Positions 1-8,050 of a DNA stretch of 64,000 nucleotides are shown here, one piece after another. This DNA comes from Sphingomonas sp. JC676. GTDB taxonomy: Bacteria > Pseudomonadota > Alphaproteobacteria > Sphingomonadales > Sphingomonadaceae. The first letter of the stretch is position 1, and each line of letters begins with the position of its first letter. The stretch is taken from the NCBI RefSeq assembly GCF_014489075.1, contig NZ_JACTGR010000004.1, positions 372,001 to 436,000 of the forward strand, given 5' to 3'. Below the pieces are notes generated by a model. It was not told where the DNA came from, made no database searches, and saw only the letters and a program-made list of their open reading frames with translations. The translations under genes were made by a program, and so were the position numbers.

Positions 1-407
1 TTTCGGACAATATGGTCGGTGCGGGAGTCCACCTGAATGCCATCGGCGGCGACTGTCCCGGCAAGACCGAGCTCCAGCCCGCGATCCTCGAGCGCGCGAG
101 CGTCTTCGTCGAATATCAGCCGCAGACCAGGATCGAGGGCGAGATCCAGCAGATGCCGGCCGATTTCCCCGTTACGGAGTTGTGGCGCGTGATCGCAGGC
201 GAGGCGCCGGGCCGCCAGCGGGTGGACGAAATCACCTTGTTCGATTCGGTCGGCTTCGCGATCGAGGATTTCGCGGCGCTGCGCTATCTGGCCGACGTTA
301 CGAAGGATCCGCGTTTTCACCGACAGATCGACCTGCTGGCGCAACCCGCCGATCCGCGCGACTTGTATGGCTTGGTCGGTCCGGTACGGGTCGAAGCCGC
401 CGCCTAG
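1..407 (+). CDS. Ornithine cyclodeaminase family protein, C-terminal part (partial)
   Basis: The reading frame is open from the left edge of the window (first full codon at base 3), so the gene starts outside. The visible 134 residues carry the family's hallmark segment HLNAIGGDCPGKTEL followed by a conserved aspartate/glutamate-rich C-terminal third of the NAD-binding and dimerisation region. Members of this family are NAD-dependent ornithine cyclodeaminases, alanine dehydrogenases or imine reductases; which substrate applies cannot be told from the fragment. It ends tail to tail with a second, complete member of the same family on the other strand, the two stops overlapping by four bases. 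The HLNAIGGDCPGKTEL type of motif is the one seen in bona fide ornithine cyclodeaminases, whereas the neighbour has a diverged version (GADAPGKQEL). Confidence 0.85.
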   Translation, partial: SDNMVGAGVHLNAIGGDCPGKTELQPAILERASVFVEYQPQTRIEGEIQQMPADFPVTELWRVIAGEAPGRQRVDEITLFDSVGFAIEDFAALRYLADVTKDPRFHRQIDLLAQPADPRDLYGLVGPVRVEAAA

Positions 408-1321
408 TCCGGCAGCCTGTTCCAGACCGCCGTGGCGATGGCGAGGTCCTGCACGGCGACGCCGGTGAGATCGACCACGACGGTTCGATCGGCAGGAAAT
501 CGCTCCCGCCGGGCGAGCAGCTCCCCAAGCTCGATCACACTGGCCGGATCGAGCAGGCCGTCGCGCACTGCCCACCCCGCCTCGCCATGATCGAAGCATT
601 GCGCGCGCGAATCGACCACGACGGTGGCCGAGGCGACGATTGCCGGGTCGAGCTCCTGCTTGCCCGGTGCGTCCGCGCCGAGCGCGATGATCCGGGTTCC
701 CGGCCGCACCCATGCGGCGGGAATCAGCGGCGCGCGCGCGGCAGTGGCGGTGACGATGACATCCGCTTCGGCACAGAGCCGCTGCAGATCGGTAGCTTCG
801 CCGCCGAGCAAGGCCGCTAGCGCATCCGCACGATCGGGGCGCCGTGCCGAGACCAGGACACGCTCCATCGGCAGATGGCGCTGAATGGCCTCGGCCTGCA
901 TCTGTGCCTGCTTGCCCGAGCCGACGATGCCCAGCGTTCGCGTGCCCTCGGCCGCTATCGCACGCGCGACGATCGCGCCGGTGAGCGCGGTGCGGATGTC
1001 GGTGAGCGCGCCGCGATCGCGCAGCAGCGCGACGACTTGCCCGGTCTGGGCGCGCGACAGGATGATGAAGCCGTCGCTCCCGGGCTCGCCATTGGCGGGT
1101 GCCGCGAAGCTGTTGACGAACTTGACCGCGAACAGGTCGTCGCCAGCCAGGTGTGCCCCCTTGACGTGGCAGTCACCAGACCGCGCGTCGAATCCCAGAT
1201 GGCCGACTGCCATGACCTGCGCCTGCCCCGCGCTGTACCGGACAAAGGCGGCTTCCAGCTCCTGCATCAGCTCCGCCTCGTCGACCGCATCGAGAAGCGC
1301 TTCGAGTTCGATGATCCGCAT
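404..1321 (-). CDS. Ornithine cyclodeaminase / delta-1-pyrroline-2-carboxylate reductase family protein
   Basis: This 305-residue protein has the family length. It shows the substrate-side lysine region FAVKFVN near residue 68, the helix LTDIRTALTGA around 107-116 and a Rossmann dinucleotide loop GIVGSGKQAQ at about 131-140. The diverged motif GADAPGKQEL lies near 224-235. Proteins of this shape use NAD(P)H to interconvert cyclic imines and amino acids such as proline, ornithine or alanine. Sequence alone does not separate these activities; the altered motif favours a ketimine or pyrroline-2-carboxylate reductase over a true cyclodeaminase (inference). It is transcribed convergently with the partial homologue before it and divergently from the downstream transporter, so all three may serve one amino-acid or carboxylate catabolic locus. 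The start ATG is the first in frame. Confidence 0.8.
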   Translation of the reverse strand: MRIIELEALLDAVDEAELMQELEAAFVRYSAGQAQVMAVGHLGFDARSGDCHVKGAHLAGDDLFAVKFVNSFAAPANGEPGSDGFIILSRAQTGQVVALLRDRGALTDIRTALTGAIVARAIAAEGTRTLGIVGSGKQAQMQAEAIQRHLPMERVLVSARRPDRADALAALLGGEATDLQRLCAEADVIVTATAARAPLIPAAWVRPGTRIIALGADAPGKQELDPAIVASATVVVDSRAQCFDHGEAGWAVRDGLLDPASVIELGELLARRERFPADRTVVVDLTGVAVQDLAIATAVWNRLPD

Positions 1322-1474
1322 ATCCGTCCCCTCGTTCGACCTTGTTTGTATTTATATCTTTACAGAATACAATCCACCCCTATCCTCGACGAAAATGCAT
1401 GATCCGGTCTGGCGGTGGTCCAGCGACAGGCCGGTACCGGTCGTGATACGCGCGCCAACCTAGGGGATGAATGG

Positions 1475-2788
1475 ATGCCGCTGGCGCTGATCGCCTTCGC
1501 CATGGTCGCGACGTTCATGACGCTGGTCATGACGAAGAGGCTCTCCGCGCTGCTTGCGCTGATGCTGATCCCGACGCTCTTTGCCCTGGCCGCCGGCTTT
1601 CATGCGGGGCTGGGCGAGATGATGCTCGATGGGATTCGCAGCCTGGCGCCCACCGGCGTGATGCTGCTTTTCGCCATTCTATATTTCGGGATCATGATGG
1701 ATGCGGGGCTGTTCGACCCGCTGATCCGCGCGATCGTCGGCCTGGTGCACGGGGATCCGGTAAGGATCGCGCTCGGCACGGTCGCGCTCTGCCTGATCGT
1801 CAGCCTCGATGGCGACGGCACGACCGCCTATATGATCTGCATCGCCGCGTTGCTGCCGCTTTATCGGCACCTGCAGATGGACCGGCGCGTTCTCGCCTGC
1901 CTGCTGATCATGTCGAGCGCGGTGATGAACATCGCGCCCTGGGGCGGGCCCACCGTCCGCGCCGCAACTGCCCTGCATGTCGACGCGCGAGACGTCTTCG
2001 TGCCGCTTATTCCCGCAATGGTGGCGACGGCCGCATGGACCTTTTTCGCCGCGTGGCGGCTTGGACTGGGAGAGCGCCGGCGCCTGGCGGCCATGACGCC
2101 TGAACCCGACCGCGAAATCATCGAAGAGATCGTCGCGGAGGAAGCCGGTGGCGACCTGAGCCTGAAGCGGCCCAAGCTCTTCTGGGCAAATCTGGCATTG
2201 ACTTGCACGCTCCTGGCGCTGCTGATCACCGGGGCGATCCCGCTGGTCCCGCTCTTCATGCTGGCCTTCGCCTTGGCGGCGATGATCAACTATCCGCAGC
2301 TCGACATGCAACGCGCGCGCATCGCGGCGCATGCGGGAAACGCGATGGGCACGGCGAGTCTGGTTTTCGCCGCCGGCGTGTTCACCGGCATCCTGTCGGG
2401 AACCAAGATGGTGGATGCGATGGCGGCTACGGTGCTGCAGATGATTCCGCCCTGGCTGGGTCCCTATATGGCCGGGATCGTGGCGCTGGTCAGCATCCCC
2501 TTTACGGTGCTGATCTCTAACGACGCCTTCTATTTCGGCATGCTTCCGGTGCTCAGCCAAACCGGCGGTATCTATGGTATAGCCCCTGTGGAGATGGCCC
2601 GTGCTTCGCTGGTGGGGCAGCAGATCCATCTCCTCAGCCCCCTTGTGGCTTCCACTTATTTGCTTGTCGGGCAGAGCGGCATCGATTTGGGCGATCATCA
2701 GCGCTTTACGTGGAAATGGGCGCTGGGTGCGTGCGGCATATTCATGCTGACGGGGTTCATCACGGGCGTCTTCCCGTTGCGGGGATGA
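1475..2788 (+). CDS. CitMHS-family citrate/divalent-cation:proton symporter
   Basis: The protein is 437 residues with about eleven to twelve hydrophobic segments and the CitMHS pattern. It opens with an N-terminal membrane helix, then has an SLDGDGTTAY loop near residue 110, an AVMNIAPWGGPT segment near 150 and a conserved C-terminal half after a charged cytoplasmic linker (EEIVAEEAGG). The family imports citrate or related tricarboxylates complexed with magnesium or calcium, driven by protons, across the inner membrane. The ATG at 1475 is chosen over the longer frame because AGGGGA sits seven bases ahead of it and translation then begins directly in a membrane helix. It is divergent from the cyclodeaminase-like gene with about 150 bases between them. 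No regulator is visible beside it. Confidence 0.8.
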   Translation: MPLALIAFAMVATFMTLVMTKRLSALLALMLIPTLFALAAGFHAGLGEMMLDGIRSLAPTGVMLLFAILYFGIMMDAGLFDPLIRAIVGLVHGDPVRIALGTVALCLIVSLDGDGTTAYMICIAALLPLYRHLQMDRRVLACLLIMSSAVMNIAPWGGPTVRAATALHVDARDVFVPLIPAMVATAAWTFFAAWRLGLGERRRLAAMTPEPDREIIEEIVAEEAGGDLSLKRPKLFWANLALTCTLLALLITGAIPLVPLFMLAFALAAMINYPQLDMQRARIAAHAGNAMGTASLVFAAGVFTGILSGTKMVDAMAATVLQMIPPWLGPYMAGIVALVSIPFTVLISNDAFYFGMLPVLSQTGGIYGIAPVEMARASLVGQQIHLLSPLVASTYLLVGQSGIDLGDHQRFTWKWALGACGIFMLTGFITGVFPLRG

Positions 2789-2855
2789 TGCCCTCATATC
2801 GAGGCCGAGGCCCGGTGCCGTCGGTCGCTCATAAGCGTGAATCTGCAATTTGTAC

Positions 2856-2869
2856 TATTGACGTCAATA
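2856..2869. promoter_or_regulatory. Perfect 14-bp palindrome TATTGACGTCAATA
   Basis: A perfect inverted repeat lies 55 bases ahead of the exported hydrolase gene in the 136-base gap after the transporter. Its length and position suit a dimeric regulator's operator, or an overlap with a -35 box (TTGACG). A related partial sequence, ATTGACGTCAT, occurs near 47713. No regulator can be assigned from the sequence. Confidence 0.3.
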
Positions 2870-2924
2870 AAGCTATGTGGTGCACTCCGCGGCTACAGAA
2901 AACAATATACAGGGAGCGGTGGCG

Positions 2925-4589
2925 ATGCGGATTGCGATACTGGCGCTGCTGGCGGGCGCGCTCGCCACGGGGAACTCCGATTACGGGCGCGGGGAGAAGG
3001 GGGTCGTGCCCACGCGCGCGCCGGTGCCGCCGTCCGAGTGCAAGGCTTACGCCGCCTATGACCGTGACATGGAGCTGCCCGGCTATCTGATCCGGACGTC
3101 GGCAGGCGAGCGGACCTGCGTGCCCTTCACTTCGGCGCGCTTCCAGCCTCCCAAGGACTATCGCGGCACCGACTATTATGTCGATGAATTCACCGACGCG
3201 AAGCTCCGCGAACGCTGGGAGACCTGCAAGAAGGACAAGTCGTGCCACGACCGCGTCTTCGAGCAGGTGATGAAGCGGCATCCGCCGAACCGCGAATACG
3301 CACTCGCGGACAAGCATGGGCGATTCCTGCTCGGCAAGATCGATGAGCGCGGCGGCGATACCGATCTCGCGACCGTGCGCCGCCCGGGCTTCTTTGCCCG
3401 CGCTCCGTATAGTGAACCGATCGCGGCGGTCGATGCCGACACGTCAATCGTCGAATTCACCGTTCCGGTGGAAGCCTATGAGCGGATCCACCGCAAGATG
3501 AGCGGGGATATCCGCATCCGCGGCTGGTACATCCGCGGCAAGGGAATCGATGACGGCAAGGGCGGCCGCAAGCGCGCCTTGATCATCCATAGCGGCGGCG
3601 GCGGCGACCGGATCGCGGCCATCGATGACCCGATGGACGTTGCCTATACAGTCGATCCCAAGACGGGCGTCACCATCCCCAATGACGATTGGCCCAATGC
3701 CACCACGGGCGTGCAGGGCCAGCGCAAGTGGCGCGCCGCATGGCGCGAATTGCACGATGCGGGCTTCGATGTCCTTGCGCTGGACCGGCGCGGCATCGGC
3801 ATCTCGGGCGGGTATAGCGACACCAACACCCTGCAACAGGGCCGCGACCTGCTCGACGCCGTCGCGGCACTCCGTACCGGCAAGGGCATGCGCGTGCTCT
3901 CGCCCGATGGCAAGCTTACCAAGGGTATGGCTGCCGTGGCCGCGCTGCGGGGCGATGCACCCGGTCCGCTGCCAGTGATGTTCTCCGGTTCGTCGCGTGG
4001 CACGATGGCGAGCGGCTGGGCCATGACGATGAATTTCGACAAGGATTGCAGCTACGACCTGGCCAAGATCAGCTGCACCGCGCCGCGTCGGGATCCCACG
4101 GTCAAGGGCGCGATACTGACTGCGGAATTCTCGAGCGGCGTCGGCTATCTGCCGCGTGAGACCTCCCCGAAGGACGACGGCCGGGGCCCCGGACGCGACC
4201 GCGGCCTGTTCATCGGCGGCATCGAGATGGAGCACAACATCGTGTTCTTTCCCAGTTCGGCGATCCTTGCCAGCATGCATAAATGGCCGAGTATATTCCT
4301 GGCCCGTGGGCTCTGGTGCTACGCTGACTCCCTGGAGGGGTCGATCGACTCCTATGGACGCGTGAACGGACCCAAGGAGCTCGTCGTGGTGCGCGGGCCG
4401 CACCCGTTCGCGGTCTGGCCGGACGAGGAGCGCGCGCGCGTCGTCGAGCGGATGATCGCTTATGGTCGCGCCGTCACCTTCGGCCGGAAGAGCATTCCGG
4501 GCGGACGTCCATGGTCGGACATGAAGCAGCTCGTCGCCACCACCAGCGACGTGTGGGAACCCTCGACCAAGCCCACCGTGATCCCTTGA
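2925..4589 (+). CDS. Exported alpha/beta hydrolase
   Basis: This is a 554-residue protein starting with a short hydrophobic leader (MRIAILALLAGALATG), so it is probably periplasmic or secreted. The C-terminal two thirds form an alpha/beta hydrolase. It contains ALIIHSGGGGDR near the oxyanion strand, a DVLALDRRGIGISGG segment, and a nucleophile elbow G-S-S-R-G with the putative catalytic serine at residue 357. A late histidine in RGPHPFAVWPDE could complete the triad. The N-terminal 150 residues are cysteine-containing and not recognised. The ATG at 2925 is preferred over an upstream ATG because AGGGAG lies before it and the signal sequence then sits at the N-terminus. Substrate unknown; an esterase or peptidase role is possible. 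It is followed by two more exported proteins on the same strand, so the three may work together. Confidence 0.65.
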   Translation: MRIAILALLAGALATGNSDYGRGEKGVVPTRAPVPPSECKAYAAYDRDMELPGYLIRTSAGERTCVPFTSARFQPPKDYRGTDYYVDEFTDAKLRERWETCKKDKSCHDRVFEQVMKRHPPNREYALADKHGRFLLGKIDERGGDTDLATVRRPGFFARAPYSEPIAAVDADTSIVEFTVPVEAYERIHRKMSGDIRIRGWYIRGKGIDDGKGGRKRALIIHSGGGGDRIAAIDDPMDVAYTVDPKTGVTIPNDDWPNATTGVQGQRKWRAAWRELHDAGFDVLALDRRGIGISGGYSDTNTLQQGRDLLDAVAALRTGKGMRVLSPDGKLTKGMAAVAALRGDAPGPLPVMFSGSSRGTMASGWAMTMNFDKDCSYDLAKISCTAPRRDPTVKGAILTAEFSSGVGYLPRETSPKDDGRGPGRDRGLFIGGIEMEHNIVFFPSSAILASMHKWPSIFLARGLWCYADSLEGSIDSYGRVNGPKELVVVRGPHPFAVWPDEERARVVERMIAYGRAVTFGRKSIPGGRPWSDMKQLVATTSDVWEPSTKPTVIP

Positions 4590-4665
4590 GCCTGCCCCGC
4601 GCCGCGGCTGAGCTCCGTCGGGGGAACGGCGCGGGCGCACCGATTCATCCAGTCAGGAGAGTGCA

Positions 4666-5736
4666 ATGAAGTCCTGGAAACTGGCGAGCCTGATGCTCGC
4701 CCTTGCAACATCCAACGCGGCGATCGCCGACGACGATCCGCAGCCCCCCTTGCTGTATACGATGACCTCTTCGGTCACGCTGCCGGGAGGCGTGCCCGAC
4801 TGGGACTATCTGCGGCTGGACCAGGACACCGGCCGGCTGTTTATCGCGCGACACGACGACGGCCTCACCGTCTACGACATCAAGACCGGCAAGCCCGTGC
4901 GCCAGGTGCCGGGCGGGCTGGGCGCCAACGGTCCGCTGACGCTCACCGACTATAATCGCGGCTATGTCGCGATGACCGACGGCACCGCGCTGATCTTCGA
5001 CCTGAAGACCTTGGCGACGATCGCGCGGATCAAGCTCGATCCGGAAGGCGGCGAGATGAATGGCACGGTCTATGACCCCGCGAGCCGCCACGTGATCATG
5101 GCGACCGGACGGCGCCCGAAGACGAGCAGCTGGTTCGTGCTCGACGCGGCGACCGGCAAGCTGATCGCGCGCAAGGACTTCGATGCGATCAAGATGGACG
5201 ATGCCGCGCCGGACGGAAAGGGCGCGATTTACGCACCGGTGCGCGATCAGCACACCATCCTGAAGCTGCGCTCGAGCGACCTGTCCGAAGAGAAGCGCCT
5301 TGACGTTGGGGCCTGTCAGCAGCCCGTCGCGGTGGAATATGTGCAGGAAGCCGGCCAGCTCTTCGTCGCGTGCCGGGGCGACAAGCCGGTTTTCATCGCT
5401 ATCGATCCCAAGGACGGCAAGATCCTCACCACCATCCCGATCGGCCACGGCGTCGACGGCATGGCGATCGATGAGGCGCGCGGCCGTATCGTCACCAGTA
5501 ACGGGATCGATGCGACGCTGACGGTGATCGGATTCGGACCCCAGGGTTTTCGCGCGCTGGGCACGGTTACGACGCAGCCCAACGCCCGAACCATGCAGAT
5601 CGACCGCAAGACGGGGCGCTTGTTTCTGGTGACCGCAGATTGTACTATACCTGCCAATGGTACAAATGATGAAGAAGTAACCGAGCCGGCATTCCACCCG
5701 GGCACCTTTAGGGTGCTCACCTATACGCCGCGCTGA
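4666..5736 (+). CDS. Exported YncE-like beta-propeller protein
   Basis: The 356-residue product begins with a typical signal peptide ending near ATSNAAIA and then shows repeated 40-50 residue units of the YVTN/NHL beta-propeller kind, for example DQDTGRLFIARHDDGLTVYD, DEARGRIVTSNGIDATLTVI and DRKTGRLFLVTADC. Such seven-bladed propellers bind ligands or partner proteins in the periplasm, and some act as carbohydrate or nucleic-acid binding modules; no catalytic motif is visible. It follows the exported hydrolase by 76 bases with AGGAGAG before its ATG, and precedes another exported protein by 20 bases. This suggests one transcript and a shared extracytoplasmic job that I cannot name. Confidence 0.7.
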   Translation: MKSWKLASLMLALATSNAAIADDDPQPPLLYTMTSSVTLPGGVPDWDYLRLDQDTGRLFIARHDDGLTVYDIKTGKPVRQVPGGLGANGPLTLTDYNRGYVAMTDGTALIFDLKTLATIARIKLDPEGGEMNGTVYDPASRHVIMATGRRPKTSSWFVLDAATGKLIARKDFDAIKMDDAAPDGKGAIYAPVRDQHTILKLRSSDLSEEKRLDVGACQQPVAVEYVQEAGQLFVACRGDKPVFIAIDPKDGKILTTIPIGHGVDGMAIDEARGRIVTSNGIDATLTVIGFGPQGFRALGTVTTQPNARTMQIDRKTGRLFLVTADCTIPANGTNDEEVTEPAFHPGTFRVLTYTPR

Positions 5737-5756
5737 ACCAAGGGAGGGACCGTCTC

Positions 5757-6533
5757 ATGAACAAGCTTATCCTGGGCACATTGCTGGGCGCATTCGCTGT
5801 CGGGCTTTCGGTGGCGCCAATCGCGCCGGCGGCGGCGCAGGCCGAGCTGGAAGACGGTCCCAAGACTCTGATCATCCAGTACCGGGCGACCCTGGAGAAT
5901 CGCGTGCCGTTCCGGCGCTACCTGACCGAGACGCTCGCGCCCAAGCTCAAGGCGATGCGCGCGCGCGGCGAATTGACCGACTTTCGAATGTTTTACAGTT
6001 GGTATCGCCAGCCGGCGGTGTGGGACGGGATGGTGATCCTGCGCTTCCCGAACTTCCGGGCGGTCGCTAAATGGAACGCCCTCGAGCGCACCACGCCCGG
6101 CGGGCTGGACGCGCGGGGACAGAAGCTCGGCGATCCGGTCGCGACCTATTCGGCCGATCTGTCCTGGGGAAAGAATGCCGACGACCTGCGCGAAGGCGAA
6201 GTCTATTATGTGATCCCCTATGAATATCGCGAAGCGGGCGAGTATCGCGACTATGTGAAGGGCTATGTGCTTCCGCAGTTCGACGGCTGGATCGATGCCG
6301 GCGCGATGACTGGCTACGAGCTCTATATGAACCGCTATTCGGTCGGCACGCCCTGGGATGCGCTGTTCATCCAGCACTATCGCGACATGGACGCCTTCGG
6401 TCAGCGGCAGAAGCTCACCGCCTCCACGCGCGACAAGCTGCGCGGCAATGCCGAATGGAAGGCATGGAGCGATAAGAAGGCGGGCATCCGTACCGAGACC
6501 GAGAATACCATCGCGGAGCTCGTCGCCCGCTGA
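5757..6533 (+). CDS. Exported protein of unknown function
   Basis: A 258-residue protein with a clear signal peptide (positively charged start, hydrophobic stretch, cleavage near APAAAQA). The mature part is rich in aromatic and charged residues and appears to contain two similar halves. Each has a strand-like segment with many tyrosines (LIIQYRATLENRVPF at about 38 and VYYVIPYEYREAGEY at about 147) followed by a helix and a tryptophan-rich region. This is reminiscent of a duplicated ferredoxin-like or NIPSNAP-type alpha-beta barrel, but I do not recognise the family. AGGGAGG precedes the ATG. It closes the three-gene exported set, and a good intrinsic terminator follows at 6554-6582. Confidence 0.65.
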   Translation: MNKLILGTLLGAFAVGLSVAPIAPAAAQAELEDGPKTLIIQYRATLENRVPFRRYLTETLAPKLKAMRARGELTDFRMFYSWYRQPAVWDGMVILRFPNFRAVAKWNALERTTPGGLDARGQKLGDPVATYSADLSWGKNADDLREGEVYYVIPYEYREAGEYRDYVKGYVLPQFDGWIDAGAMTGYELYMNRYSVGTPWDALFIQHYRDMDAFGQRQKLTASTRDKLRGNAEWKAWSDKKAGIRTETENTIAELVAR

Positions 6534-6553
6534 GCCTGAGGTCCCCCCGGAGA

Positions 6554-6582
6554 GGGCGTCGGCTATGTACCGGCGCCCTTTT
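6554..6582 (+). terminator. Intrinsic terminator after the exported-protein operon
   Basis: GGGCGTCGG at 6554-6562 pairs with CCGGCGCCC at 6570-6578 (nine pairs, one U-G) around a seven-base loop and is followed directly by TTTT. It lies 20 bases after the stop of the preceding gene and just before the stop of the convergent porin gene. Confidence 0.7.
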
Positions 6583-6589
6583 CCGTACT

Positions 6590-7972
6590 CTAGAAGGCGT
6601 AGATGAAGTTGAGCCGCAGCCGGTTCGCCCAGTCCCCGGGCGCGATGGCGCCGGTGTAGATCGGGTTCTTCAGCCGGTAGCGATAATAGGTGGCATTGAG
6701 CACGACGCGCGAGCGGGGCACGAAATCGACCGCAAGCGTGTGCTGGAGATAGTTGGTCGCGAGATCGGTATTGTCGTGACTGAACACTGCCAGCACGCCG
6801 TCGACGCCCATCTCGGCATAGCCATATTGGAAGCGCCAATCGCCTTTCTGCGCGGCGCGGCCGATGAAGATATCCGCGCCATAGCCGGTATCGTCGGAGA
6901 CTGCCGCGCCGAGGTTGTGGACATAGTTGCCGACCAGCCGGATCGGCATCTTCGGACCCAGCCCCGAGAAGGTGATGCTGCCCACCGCATCGACGATCCG
7001 GAAATCGGACAGATAGCGTCCCCCGCTCAACAGGTTGCTGCGGAAATCGCCCGGATCCGCGTCGACCACGACCGGCAGCGCATAACCATAATAGGCACCC
7101 GCAAGCTCCACGTCCCATTGGGGCGCGAGCTTCGCCGAGATGCCGAGTTGGCCGCCGTCCATCGAGCTGTCCCGCCCGGCCGAGCTCTCATCGATGATGA
7201 AATGGAGCGCACTCGCGCGCAGCCGAACGCCCGGTGCGACCGGCGCGGAATAGATGGCGGCGAGACCCTGCGGATTGACGTCACCGTCCCATACCAGATC
7301 GGTGCGGATGAACGGATTGTCGAACTTGCCGGCGTAGAGATCGAGCCCGCCAAACGTGGCGCGGGCGAAGGCCTGGTCCACGCTGACCAGCAGGTCGTCG
7401 TCGAACTGCGTGAGGGTCAGGTCGGCGCTGTTGGGATCGTCGGGGTCGCCGGTGACGAGCCGCGCGCCCATGCTGAAATTCTTGTCGAAGGCATAGGTCG
7501 CGCGGAGGCGTCCGCGAACCACGCCGCGGCTGCGATCGTGGCGCCCGCTCTCGCCGAAATTCTCCTCGTAGCGCATGCGCAGATCGCCCGAGAACTGGAG
7601 CGGGCTGGTCGCGCTGCCGACGACAGTGGCCGGACGTCGGGCGGGTATGGCAGAATTGTCGACCGTTGCGCGCAATTGGATGTCGGCCGGGGGCAGATGC
7701 GCCGTCATCGACTGAGGCGGGTTCGCCTGGGGCGGCGTCGTGGCGGCGACGGTGCCGCCGCGCTCTAGCAGGCCGGTGAGCCCGGCGATCCGGGCATCCG
7801 TCTCGGCGCGCAGTTCGGCGATCTTGCGATCGGTTTCCGCGCGGAGGCGCTCGATTTCCGCACGCAGGTCCACCACGCCGGTTGCCGTTTGGGCATGTGC
7901 GGGGAGCGAGCACAAAGCGGTGCAGCAGATCAGAATCGATCGGCACATGCCGGTTTTTGATCTTTTCCGCAT
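6590..7972 (-). CDS. Outer-membrane porin with N-terminal coiled coil (putative porin, Porin_5/DcaP-like)
   Basis: The protein is 460 residues. It has a signal peptide ending at LPAHAQ, then a heptad-rich segment with repeated RAETDxxIAELRAE units (about 36-70) predicted to form a coiled coil. A proline/alanine linker follows, then a long beta-barrel with alternating hydrophobic/aromatic strands ending in the outer-membrane signature NFIYAF (terminal phenylalanine). This layout matches the putative-porin family that includes DcaP, trimeric channels for dicarboxylates and similar anions. The ATG at 7972 is chosen because GGAGAGG stands before it and the signal peptide then begins correctly; the open frame extends further upstream without that support. 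It is divergent from another porin gene 78 bases away, so both may share a regulatory region. Confidence 0.75.
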   Translation of the reverse strand: MRKRSKTGMCRSILICCTALCSLPAHAQTATGVVDLRAEIERLRAETDRKIAELRAETDARIAGLTGLLERGGTVAATTPPQANPPQSMTAHLPPADIQLRATVDNSAIPARRPATVVGSATSPLQFSGDLRMRYEENFGESGRHDRSRGVVRGRLRATYAFDKNFSMGARLVTGDPDDPNSADLTLTQFDDDLLVSVDQAFARATFGGLDLYAGKFDNPFIRTDLVWDGDVNPQGLAAIYSAPVAPGVRLRASALHFIIDESSAGRDSSMDGGQLGISAKLAPQWDVELAGAYYGYALPVVVDADPGDFRSNLLSGGRYLSDFRIVDAVGSITFSGLGPKMPIRLVGNYVHNLGAAVSDDTGYGADIFIGRAAQKGDWRFQYGYAEMGVDGVLAVFSHDNTDLATNYLQHTLAVDFVPRSRVVLNATYYRYRLKNPIYTGAIAPGDWANRLRLNFIYAF

Positions 7973-8050
7973 CCAATCCTCTCCATCGCCACGGCGCGTT
8001 TGACGTGATTTTAAATGGCATAATGTACTTTCGATGATAAAGAAGCAATT

